DNA of 10,098 bases. Origin: SAR202 cluster bacterium (GTDB lineage: Bacteria > Chloroflexota > Dehalococcoidia > Lucifugimonadales > JASMAO01). The stretch spans positions 1-10,098 of the forward strand of contig JASMAO010000215.1 in assembly GCA_030754315.1 (NCBI GenBank). Reading direction: 5' to 3'. The notes beneath the pieces are model-generated. The model saw only the letters and a program-made list of their open reading frames with translations. It made no database searches and was not told where the DNA came from. The position numbers and the translations under genes are program-made. Shown here piece by piece: positions 1 to 5,864 of this stretch (positions are counted from its first letter, which is position 1; each line of letters opens with the position of its first letter).

Positions 1-930
1 ACTCCAAACATGGGAGATGGAGTGTCCGTCGCATTCTCTCCAGATGGCATTAAATGGGAAAAGTACGAGCACAATCCAGTGATAACCAGATCCAGCGACT
101 CCCACACGTTGTTCGGTTGGGACGACCTCTATGACAAGTACGTTTCGTACTGCCGCCCATCGCTCCACGAAGGGAACAAGATCAGGCGCATAGGACGCGC
201 GGTGAGTGACGATTTCGAAACCTGGACTGTCCCCGAGGATGTGCTCGCGCCAGACCAAGACGATCCTCCCGGTATGGAATTCTACGGCATGCCTGTATTT
301 AAGTACGAAAATCTTTACATAGGCCAACTCTGGGCATACCAGACACCACCGGAAGAACCACTGATTAGATTCGCGGGCTCGATTCACGTCCAACTCGCGG
401 GAAGCCGTGACGGCAGAGTATGGGAGAGACTTGGCGAAAGAAAACCATTCATTCCCAACGGCCCCCCAGGCAGTATCGATCACTGGGAGACAATGACAGC
501 GCAGTCCCCCGTCGTGATGGGAGACGAGTTATGGTTCTATTACTGTGGGACAGCTTCAGAGCACGGCTTCACCGGTAGAGGCGGCCCGATATGTTTGGCT
601 AAACTGCGACTAGACGGCTTCGTGTCTCTAGATGCTGGAGACGAGACAGGTACGGTTGTGACCAAGCCGTTCCTTTGCGAAGGCGATTTACTGAGGATCA
701 ATGCGTCTGCTAGAAATGGCATGGTGGGAGTTGCTGTCCTAGATGAGTCGGGAACCCAACACCAAGGATACTCGAGACAAGATTGTGCTTTGTTCGATGG
801 TGACTCCACAAAACACCAGGTAACCTGGAGAGAACATTCGTCACTCAAAGAACTGGCCGGTAAAACCATCAGGTTAAAATTCTACCTCAGGAATGCTAAT
901 CTTTATGCCTTCACCATTAACCCAGGTTGA
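1..930 (+). CDS. Beta-propeller glycosidase-like protein with C-terminal beta-sandwich (5' partial)
   Basis: The frame is open to the left edge, with codons T-P-N before the ATG at 10, and the sequence begins inside a propeller blade, so the N-terminus lies outside the window. Numbering from that ATG, three S-x-D-x-x-x-W Asp-box-like repeats are visible: S10-W16 (SPDGIKW), S66-W72 (SDDFETW) and S132-W138 (SRDGRVW). This is typical of the five-bladed propeller folds of the GH43/GH32/GH68 and GH33-like groups. From about residue 195 the chain changes character (RLDGFVSLDAG, then TKPF at 218-221, GYSRQDC at 253-259, and RLKFYLRNANLYAF near the end). This looks like the beta-sandwich that follows the propeller in GH32-like proteins. 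No signal peptide can be judged because the start is missing. I infer glycan recognition or hydrolysis feeding the downstream sugar-acid genes. The catalytic acids cannot be assigned, so it could also be a non-catalytic binding protein. Confidence 0.7.
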   Translation, partial: TPNMGDGVSVAFSPDGIKWEKYEHNPVITRSSDSHTLFGWDDLYDKYVSYCRPSLHEGNKIRRIGRAVSDDFETWTVPEDVLAPDQDDPPGMEFYGMPVFKYENLYIGQLWAYQTPPEEPLIRFAGSIHVQLAGSRDGRVWERLGERKPFIPNGPPGSIDHWETMTAQSPVVMGDELWFYYCGTASEHGFTGRGGPICLAKLRLDGFVSLDAGDETGTVVTKPFLCEGDLLRINASARNGMVGVAVLDESGTQHQGYSRQDCALFDGDSTKHQVTWREHSSLKELAGKTIRLKFYLRNANLYAFTINPG

Positions 931-949
931 ACATAAGATGGCCTTATGT
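931..949 (+). terminator. Inverted repeat (7-base arms) directly after the first stop codon
   Basis: ACATAAG at 931-937 and CTTATGT at 943-949 are perfect reverse complements around the 5-base loop ATGGC. The repeat begins on the base after the TGA of the glycosidase-like gene. That position suits a weak transcript-end hairpin or RNA-stability element. The stem is AT-rich and no T-tract follows, so it is a poor intrinsic terminator. The half-site TTATGT/ACATAA is the same as in the palindrome at 5682-5694, so a protein-binding role is an alternative. Confidence 0.4.
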
Positions 950-1016
950 ATTCGTATTCCGAACGGTTTCATTTGTTTCGTTGTGAAAACTTGGCCCTTA
1001 AACTGGCAAAAACCCT

Positions 1017-2135
1017 GTGAAGATCACTGATATCACCAGTGAATTGTTTGTTTGGGACCGTCCTGGAATTTGGAACGGTAGTCACTTCTATGGACCAGGC
1101 CGTCTTCATGTTGTCACAGTTTATACAGACCAAGGAATCACGGGCAAAGGATGGAATGGAGGCACAGCAGCCGAGCGCCCACTTTCTCTAATGCCGGGAT
1201 ATGTTGAGTATTTCAAACCTTTGCTGATAGGCCGTGACCCACGAAACACGAAGGATATCGCTCAAGATCTCGGTGAGGGTCAAATTAAAATACTTGGGCC
1301 AGCCGGACTCAATACCCAAGTTCTGGCCGCTATTAACATTGCGTGCTGGGATATCAAAGGCAAAGCGGAAAATATTTCCGTTCATAATCTCCTAGGGGGC
1401 GCTCAAAAACGAATAAGAACCTACATTGCGGGAGGATATTACTCTACTGGCAAGGGACTTAAGGAACTCCAAGACGAGGTACGATACAACGTCGAAGAAC
1501 TACACTCCGCAGCTGTAAAGATCAAAATCGGTTCCCCCACGGAGGGATTCTCTGGAGATATGAGACGAGTGGAAGCTGCCCGCGACGCAATCGGGTCTGA
1601 GATAGTGTTGATGGTCGATGCTAACTGCTCACTAGATCTCCCTACGGCACTCCAATTCGCCCAGGCATTGGCTGACTATAATGTGTACTGGTTCGAGGAA
1701 CCATTACCAATTCACGACTATGAAGGGCACCGTAAGCTTGTTGCACAATCTGGTGTGAAAATAGCGACCGGTGAAAACGGCTATACGGCTGCTCATTTCA
1801 AAACTCTCCTTGACCATCACGGAGCATCTATCCTTAACGTCGATGCGACAATATGTCCCGGATATGACGTCGCACTCGAAATCGCCGGTTTGGCTGCAGA
1901 GCGTGAAGTCACTATAGCACCCCACGGTTGCCAAGAATTGCAAATCCCACTAGCTGCGGCTGTATCTCACGGGGAGTTCTTGGAGTACTACCCCCCTGAA
2001 GTGGATCCCCTAAGAACAGAGATATTCCAGCCCATGATGGACCTAGACAAGGACGGTTGGGTAACGGTGCCGGACAGGCCAGGCATAGGATTCGAATTAA
2101 ACATGAATTTACTCAATCGACACCGAGAATTGTAG
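1017..2135 (+). CDS. Mandelate racemase/muconate lactonizing enzyme family acid-sugar dehydratase
   Basis: This is a full-length enolase-superfamily protein of 372 residues, the usual size for the mandelate racemase (MR) subgroup. The capping domain occupies about residues 1-120 and the TIM barrel about 130-350. The MR signature is complete. K168-x-K170 lies on barrel strand 2. Metal ligands are D201 (VDANCS), E227 (WFEEP) and E253 (TGEN). The Asp-His dyad is D276 (NVDATICPG) and H303 (IAPHG), spaced 27 residues as in mandelate racemase (D270/H297). E323 (FLEYYP) is a likely final active-site acid. Such enzymes abstract the proton alpha to a carboxylate, and most dehydrate an aldonic acid to a 2-keto-3-deoxy acid. 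The substrate cannot be read from sequence. The GTG start at 1017 is chosen because MKITDI is the typical family N-terminus, although no Shine-Dalgarno sequence precedes it. It sits 86 bases after the glycosidase-like gene and upstream of two SDRs and a lactonase, which supports sugar-acid catabolism. Confidence 0.93.
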   Translation: MKITDITSELFVWDRPGIWNGSHFYGPGRLHVVTVYTDQGITGKGWNGGTAAERPLSLMPGYVEYFKPLLIGRDPRNTKDIAQDLGEGQIKILGPAGLNTQVLAAINIACWDIKGKAENISVHNLLGGAQKRIRTYIAGGYYSTGKGLKELQDEVRYNVEELHSAAVKIKIGSPTEGFSGDMRRVEAARDAIGSEIVLMVDANCSLDLPTALQFAQALADYNVYWFEEPLPIHDYEGHRKLVAQSGVKIATGENGYTAAHFKTLLDHHGASILNVDATICPGYDVALEIAGLAAEREVTIAPHGCQELQIPLAAAVSHGEFLEYYPPEVDPLRTEIFQPMMDLDKDGWVTVPDRPGIGFELNMNLLNRHREL

Positions 2136-2153
2136 GATACGACAACCCTTCTA

Positions 2154-2171
2154 TTTGACACCTAAGTCAAA
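2154..2171. promoter_or_regulatory. Inverted repeat TTTGAC-N6-GTCAAA, candidate operator
   Basis: The sequence TTTGACACCTAAGTCAAA has perfect 6-base arms around 6 bases, giving an 18-base dyad of ordinary operator size. A third copy of the half-site, TTTGAC, lies at 2195-2200 and can pair with the GTCAAA arm at 2166-2171. The bases 2155-2160 also read TTGACA, a consensus -35 hexamer, but no convincing -10 sequence lies 16-18 bases downstream. It sits in the 91-base gap between the dehydratase and the first SDR, upstream of a very strong Shine-Dalgarno sequence. An internal regulated promoter is plausible but unproven; a weak hairpin is the alternative. Confidence 0.4.
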
Positions 2172-2210
2172 GTTCAAAGGTTTTTGTTTTGTTGTTTGAC
2201 CATTAAAACT

Positions 2211-2217
2211 AAGGAGG
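2211..2217 (+). promoter_or_regulatory. Strong Shine-Dalgarno sequence fixing the start of the first SDR
   Basis: AAGGAGG ends 9 bases before the ATG at 2227 but only 3 bases before the TTG at 2221. The spacing decides for the ATG and shortens the longest open frame by two codons. This is the best Shine-Dalgarno match in front of any gene in the window. Confidence 0.8.
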
Positions 2218-2226
2218 GATTTGAAA

Positions 2227-2988
2227 ATGTTGCTTGAAGGCAAAGTAGCACTGATCACAGGATCTGCATCTGGAATTGGACGAGCCACTGCCAAGTTATT
2301 CGCTGCACAAGGTGCCAAAATCGTCGTTGCCGATATCAATAAACCCGGTGGTGAAAACACAGTTAGCGACATCATAGACGGAGGAGGGGAAGCCCTTTTC
2401 GTCGAAACAGACTTAGCAAAAATGGAAGATGTGAAATCTATGGTCGATACCGCCATGACCTCGTTTGGACGTCTTGACGTCATCCACAGTAACGCCGCAG
2501 CATATGACATGGGCACCGCTACAGAAATCACAGAGGATCAGTGGGACCGGACTATCTCAACCTGTCTCAAGGCTACCTGGATGATAGCTCATCACGCTGT
2601 ACCTTTGATGTTGACTTCCGGTGGAGGAACATTCGTTATTACTGGCTCTGACCACGCCATACGAGGCTATCCTGGATACGCTGCTTATCAGGCCGCCAAG
2701 GGCGGCCTGTTGGCGATGACTCGCTCGCTCGCCGCAGACTGCGCCCCAACCATCCGGGTAAACATAATCCTGCCTGGTGCAGTCGAGACTGAAATATGGG
2801 GAGAGACAACTCAGGAAGAACGGGACAGGATCGCTGAAATGTGCATTCTCAAACGCAATGGTCGCCCGGAGGACATCGCAAATGTTGCGCTATTCCTAGC
2901 CTCTGATATGTCATCGTACATGACAGGCGCTCACATCGTGGTGGATGGTGGACTTACCTCAGTAGTGCAGCTTCCAGAAACAGAGTAG
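2227..2988 (+). CDS. Short-chain dehydrogenase/reductase (SDR), classical type, atypical active-site Asn
   Basis: This 253-residue protein is a classical SDR. The Rossmann dinucleotide loop is TGSASGIG at 11-18. D36 at the end of strand 2 (VVADIN) predicts NAD(H) rather than NADP(H). The strand-4 motif is N89-A-A. The catalytic serine is S141 (ITGSDH), and Y154-x-x-x-K158 (YQAAK) supplies the Tyr/Lys pair. The C-terminus ends just after the usual VDGG. The helix-4 asparagine of the N-S-Y-K tetrad, normally in a motif such as vNLkg, is replaced by cysteine 113 (STCLKATW); the TGT codon is unambiguous. From its place between the sugar-acid dehydratase and the lactonase, I infer an aldose/lactol 1-dehydrogenase or a 2-keto-3-deoxy-acid dehydrogenase. 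The exact substrate and direction are unknown. The stop is 96 bases before the next SDR. Confidence 0.93.
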   Translation: MLLEGKVALITGSASGIGRATAKLFAAQGAKIVVADINKPGGENTVSDIIDGGGEALFVETDLAKMEDVKSMVDTAMTSFGRLDVIHSNAAAYDMGTATEITEDQWDRTISTCLKATWMIAHHAVPLMLTSGGGTFVITGSDHAIRGYPGYAAYQAAKGGLLAMTRSLAADCAPTIRVNIILPGAVETEIWGETTQEERDRIAEMCILKRNGRPEDIANVALFLASDMSSYMTGAHIVVDGGLTSVVQLPETE

Positions 2989-3072
2989 CTGAAGCGTTAA
3001 TCGGGCTGGGTGTACTTGATACCACTTCTTCGGGAGTCTCCTGATATCGTATGCAACCAAAGCCAAATCAAT

Positions 3073-3078
3073 AAGGAG
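3073..3078 (+). promoter_or_regulatory. Shine-Dalgarno sequence fixing the start of the second SDR
   Basis: AAGGAG lies 6 bases before the ATG at 3085. The longer in-frame GTG start at 3010 has no such sequence and would add 25 residues before the normal SDR N-terminus, so 3085 is preferred. Confidence 0.8.
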
Positions 3079-3084
3079 CCACAC

Positions 3085-3912
3085 ATGAGAGAGTTCGATA
3101 GCAAGGTAGTCATTGTAACTGGGGGAGCATACGGAATAGGCAAATCAACCGCACTTGAGTTCGCTAGGAATGGTGCAAATGTGGTCATTGCCGACATAAA
3201 CGAAAAAGTGGGTAATGCTACTGTATCTGAAATTAACGAATTGGGCTCTAGGGGCCTCCTAGTCTTAGCCGACGTCTCAAACAGCGCCGACTGTAATAAT
3301 GTTGTGGCTACCGCGGTTGAAACCTTCGGCCGAGTAGATATCCTGTTTAACAACGTAGGTATCCAATCACCTGACTCCTATTTTAACGTGGAGGATGCGC
3401 CTGAAGAACTGTGGGATAGGACTATAAATGTTAATCTCAAAAGTTATTTCCTGATGTCCAAATACTCTATACCCGAGATTCGAAAACAGGGCGGAGGCGT
3501 GATAATCAACACTGCCAGCGTACAGGGACTACAGTCCATGAAAGGGGTCCCTGCATATGCTGCAAGCAAAGGGGGGATACTATCTTTGACAAGACAGATG
3601 GCCATCGATTACGCATCTGAAAACATCAGGGTTTTGGCAATCTGTCCGGGTACGATAGACACTCAAATGGTCAGGGCTCAAGCTGCCAGGGAACCCGGTG
3701 AACCAGACGACACGATTGAAAAATGGGGTATGACTCATCCATTAGGACGGACGGGAGACGCCCGGGAAGTCGCAAACGTTGTTTTGTTTTTGGCCAGTGA
3801 AAAGGCCTCCTTCATGACCGGTGAATACGTGAACGTCGACGGAGGAATGATGGCTTTGGGCGCTTGGGCAAGCGGATCCGGCGCATCAGCGGACGGATCA
3901 ATCCGCAACTGA
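3085..3912 (+). CDS. Short-chain dehydrogenase/reductase (SDR), classical type
   Basis: This 275-residue classical SDR has an intact tetrad. The cofactor loop is TGGAYGIG at 12-19. D37 (VIADIN) points to NAD(H). The NNVG motif is at 89-92, and the active site is N117 (INVNL), S145 (NTASV), Y158 and K162 (YAASK). It is only distantly similar to the preceding SDR, so the two probably catalyse different steps and are not a recent duplication. After the usual end at VDGG (about 251-254) there is a Gly/Ala/Ser-rich tail of about 20 residues (WASGSGASADGSIRN), longer than in the neighbours. The lactonase begins 35 bases downstream, so the two are almost certainly co-transcribed. I infer oxidation of a sugar to its lactone (substrate for the next gene) or of a keto-deoxy sugar acid. 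FabG-type reductases share the fold, but the context argues against fatty-acid synthesis. Confidence 0.93.
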   Translation: MREFDSKVVIVTGGAYGIGKSTALEFARNGANVVIADINEKVGNATVSEINELGSRGLLVLADVSNSADCNNVVATAVETFGRVDILFNNVGIQSPDSYFNVEDAPEELWDRTINVNLKSYFLMSKYSIPEIRKQGGGVIINTASVQGLQSMKGVPAYAASKGGILSLTRQMAIDYASENIRVLAICPGTIDTQMVRAQAAREPGEPDDTIEKWGMTHPLGRTGDAREVANVVLFLASEKASFMTGEYVNVDGGMMALGAWASGSGASADGSIRN

Positions 3913-3947
3913 AAAGTGAGACTTATCCGCCAAATTAGGAGATCCAC

Positions 3948-4805
3948 ATGGCTCTGCTCGATAATGACACACAGGTATCCGTATTTGTCGAAAATCTTGA
4001 CCACCCCGAAGGAATCGCATGGGGACCTGACGGTTATGCTTATGCCGGCGGTGAAGCAGGACAACTCTACAGAATAGACGTTGAAAACAGGCAGGTCACT
4101 CAGTTCGCAGACACAGGCGGATTCATCCTCGGGTTGGCATGCGATTCTAAGAATAACATTTACGCCTGTGACTCGGTAAATCACTGCATTCAAAAAATCA
4201 CGCCTGATGGTGACGTCAGTCAATACTCAACGGGCACTATCCAAGAACCTCTCAGATGCCCAAACTATCCCGCTTTTGACGCTAAAGGCAATCTTTACGT
4301 CTGCGATTCAGGTGATTGGAAGGCAGATAACGGTCTCATATATAAAATTAAACCCGGAGGGGAATCCGAAGTTTGGAATCGCGATTTATACACCTTTCCT
4401 AACGGCCTTTGCTTAGGGCCTGATGGCAGTTCCTTATACGTAGCCATGAGCTTGAATCCCCCGAGAGTAGACCGTGTCCGCATCGAGCCAGACGGTAGCG
4501 CTGGAGAAGTCAATACCGTGGTCGAATTCCCCGGAACTGTGCCCGATGGCGTGGCATTCGACATAGATGGCAACCTGTATACGTCAATGTATCGGCCCGA
4601 CACCATTTACCGACATACTCCATCTGGACAGACTGACATAGTTGCGGAGGACTATCAAGGCACCCTCATTGCGGCGCCGACTAACATTGCGTTCTGTGGC
4701 AAGAACAGAGATTTTCTGCTGGGTGCTAACATCGGCCGTTGGCACATTACACGTTACGATATTGGCACGACCGGGTTACCGGTCCACTACCCGAACGTTA
4801 AGTAA
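3948..4805 (+). CDS. SMP-30/gluconolactonase/LRE-like sugar lactone lactonase
   Basis: This 285-residue six-bladed beta-propeller belongs to the SMP-30/gluconolactonase/Drp35 group, metal-dependent hydrolases that open aldonolactones. Blade repeats are clear: HPEGIAWGPDG (19-29), GLACDSKNNIYACD (62-75), PAFDAKGNLYVCD (108-120), PNGLCLGPDG (151-160), PDGVAFDIDGNLY (199-211) and APTNIAF (243-249). The expected metal ligands are present: E21 in HPEG, N152 in FPNG and D200 in VPDG; N106 is a possible fourth. There is no signal peptide, so action in the cytoplasm is likely. The ATG at 3948 is preceded by AGGAG with a 6-base spacer. It is the last gene of the + strand cluster and follows the second SDR by 35 bases. 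This pairing of dehydrogenase and lactonase is the classic first half of non-phosphorylative sugar oxidation. Its stop faces the oppositely oriented third SDR. Confidence 0.9.
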   Translation: MALLDNDTQVSVFVENLDHPEGIAWGPDGYAYAGGEAGQLYRIDVENRQVTQFADTGGFILGLACDSKNNIYACDSVNHCIQKITPDGDVSQYSTGTIQEPLRCPNYPAFDAKGNLYVCDSGDWKADNGLIYKIKPGGESEVWNRDLYTFPNGLCLGPDGSSLYVAMSLNPPRVDRVRIEPDGSAGEVNTVVEFPGTVPDGVAFDIDGNLYTSMYRPDTIYRHTPSGQTDIVAEDYQGTLIAAPTNIAFCGKNRDFLLGANIGRWHITRYDIGTTGLPVHYPNVK

Positions 4806-4868
4806 AATTCCGTGTCACTTACCACCTGATCCTTGTTTGCAACGAGTCCAATCAGTCCCTGAGGAGCC

Positions 4869-4899
4869 ATTGATGAAGCAATATTGAGCGATCATCAAT
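4869..4899. terminator. Inverted repeat with 8-base arms at the convergent gene junction
   Basis: ATTGATGA at 4869-4876 and TCATCAAT at 4892-4899 are perfect reverse complements around a 15-base loop. The loop itself contains the palindrome CAATATTG (4879-4886). It lies between the ends of the lactonase and the third SDR and overlaps the SDR stop codon by one base. The position fits a bidirectional transcript-end structure, but it is AT-rich with a long loop and no T-tract on either side, so termination strength is doubtful. Confidence 0.35.
4873..4887 (+). other. Four-codon micro-ORF (M-K-Q-Y) with good Shine-Dalgarno spacing
   Basis: GAGGAG at 4861-4866 is followed after 6 bases by ATG AAG CAA TAT TGA. 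The layout matches the real starts of neighbouring genes but encodes only four residues. It could be a translated leader-type micro-ORF, the broken start of a gene that once followed the lactonase, or chance. The ATG lies inside the left arm of the inverted repeat at 4869-4876. No product is claimed. Confidence 0.2.
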
Positions 4900-5669
4900 C
4901 AGCCCCTTTCGACCATAAATCCATTGTTCAAAAACGCCCCATCCACTGGGATCGCAGCACCATTAATATGCACCGCTTTATCGCTGCATAGGAAGATCGT
5001 CAAGTCGGCTATCTCCTCTGGATAGGCTTCTCGACCGGCTGGCACCCTTTTTAGGCGTTGCTTTCTTAGTTCAGGTTGGCGTGTATATACAAGGTCGGTC
5101 ATTGGAGTTAGTACCACCCCAGGACAAATCGAGTTAACGTTGATATTGTGTGGTGCCCATTCTAGTGAAAGGACAGCAGCCAGACCAATTAACCCTGCCT
5201 TCGATGGCGTATAAGCACCCCGGTCCGGCACCGGTGCCCTAGCAGCAACTGACGACATGAAAACGACTCTACCCCCCTCCCCTTGCTCAACCAGATGTCG
5301 ACCTACAGACTTGCTGAACAGAAAAGCCCCCGTCAGATGTGAATTGAGTACGCTGGTCCAATCCTCAACTGTCAAATCCAGAATGGGTGACTGGATGTTG
5401 TTGCCAGCACAGTGCACAAGAAAATCCAAGCGACCGAAGCGGTCAACGACCTGTTGCGTTGCAAAATTTACTGACTCTTCAAAAGACACATCCACTTCCA
5501 CCGCCAATGCATCCCCACCGTTCGATTCTATATGCATGGCGAGTTCGTTCGAACCCAACGCATCCATGTCCGCAATCCCTACAGCCACACCCTCTGCAAT
5601 AAACGCACGACACACTGCGGAACCTATTCCACCTGCGCCACCGGTTACTATGGCTACTTTGCCATTCAT
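4899..5669 (-). CDS. Short-chain dehydrogenase/reductase (SDR), classical type, altered active site
   Basis: This SDR is 256 residues from the second of two adjacent ATGs. That one (complement of 5667-5669) lies 6 bases from the GAGG of the Shine-Dalgarno sequence; the first (5670-5672) lies only 3 bases away. Counting from the first ATG, the cofactor loop is TGGAGGIG at 10-17. D35 (GIADMD) suggests NAD(H). S141 (MSSVAA), Y154 and K158 (YTPSK) form the catalytic core. Two signature positions differ: the strand-4 NAG is C88-A-G, and the helix-4 asparagine is H112 (NSHLTGAF). Histidine there is known in some SDR groups such as peroxisomal multifunctional enzyme 2. The C-terminus has the usual PVDGAF before a short tail. 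It converges on the lactonase and lies 192 bases downstream of the amidohydrolase, too far to assume one transcript. A palindrome in its leader suggests its own regulation. The substrate is unknown. Confidence 0.92.
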   Translation of the reverse strand: MNGKVAIVTGGAGGIGSAVCRAFIAEGVAVGIADMDALGSNELAMHIESNGGDALAVEVDVSFEESVNFATQQVVDRFGRLDFLVHCAGNNIQSPILDLTVEDWTSVLNSHLTGAFLFSKSVGRHLVEQGEGGRVVFMSSVAARAPVPDRGAYTPSKAGLIGLAAVLSLEWAPHNINVNSICPGVVLTPMTDLVYTRQPELRKQRLKRVPAGREAYPEEIADLTIFLCSDKAVHINGAAIPVDGAFLNNGFMVERG

Positions 5670-5681
5670 CATTTGCCTCTC

Positions 5682-5694
5682 TTATGTCACATAA
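5682..5694. promoter_or_regulatory. Perfect 13-base palindrome TTATGTCACATAA, candidate operator of the third SDR
   Basis: TTATGT (5682-5687), centre C (5688) and ACATAA (5689-5694) form a perfect dyad. It abuts the Shine-Dalgarno stretch of the divergently read SDR and lies about 13-25 bases before its start codon. It is also just downstream of a possible promoter (-10 at 5712-5717). A short symmetric site in this place is typical of repressor operators of GntR- or LacI-type regulators. No regulator gene is in the window, so the binding family is a guess. Confidence 0.45.
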
Positions 5695-5711
5695 CCTGAT
5701 TAATTGAATTC

Positions 5712-5740
5712 GATATATTTGCCAACTACCTGAATTTGAA
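5712..5740 (-). promoter_or_regulatory. Possible sigma-70-type promoter for the third SDR
   Basis: Read on the - strand, TTCAAA (5740-5735) and TATATC (5717-5712) are separated by 17 bases. Each matches its consensus hexamer at four of six positions. The -10 ends about 40 bases before the start codon, with the palindrome at 5682-5694 in the predicted transcript start and leader. This AT-rich stretch could match by chance. Confidence 0.25.
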
Positions 5741-5864
5741 TGGTGATTCTGATAAACGGTTTCACATTAAGGAAAAAATCATACATTTGCATAACCGAGG
5801 TGAAAAGCTCTACGTGACCCACAATAAACCAATCTTTTCAGTAACCTTGTAAACTAACCCAAGG
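5741..5864. other. Rest of the 192-base gap between amidohydrolase and third SDR
   Basis: No gene is visible here. A 5-base inverted repeat, CCTTG at 5845-5849 and CAAGG at 5860-5864, lies directly after the amidohydrolase stop. It lacks a T-tract and is a weak terminator candidate at best. Confidence 0.3.

Noticed and set aside
1366..1380. Palindrome CGGAAA-ATA-TTTCCG
   Set aside because: It lies inside the dehydratase coding region and encodes ordinary sequence; a single copy is best explained by chance.
3030..3044. Near-palindrome TCGGGA-GTC-TCCTGA in the gap before the second SDR
   Set aside because: It is imperfect (one G-T wobble), has no T-tract and no repeat elsewhere in the window.
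3010..3084. 25-codon N-terminal extension of the second SDR from a GTG at 3010
   Set aside because: The ATG at 3085 has AAGGAG at 6 bases and gives the normal SDR N-terminus; the extension is not SDR-like.
5257..5694. 145-codon + strand ORF opposite the third SDR
   Set aside because: It is antisense to a clear SDR with intact motifs and has no family features of its own.
5845..5864. CCTTG/CAAGG stem as terminator of the amidohydrolase
   Set aside because: Only five pairs with a 10-base loop and no following T-run; too weak to call.
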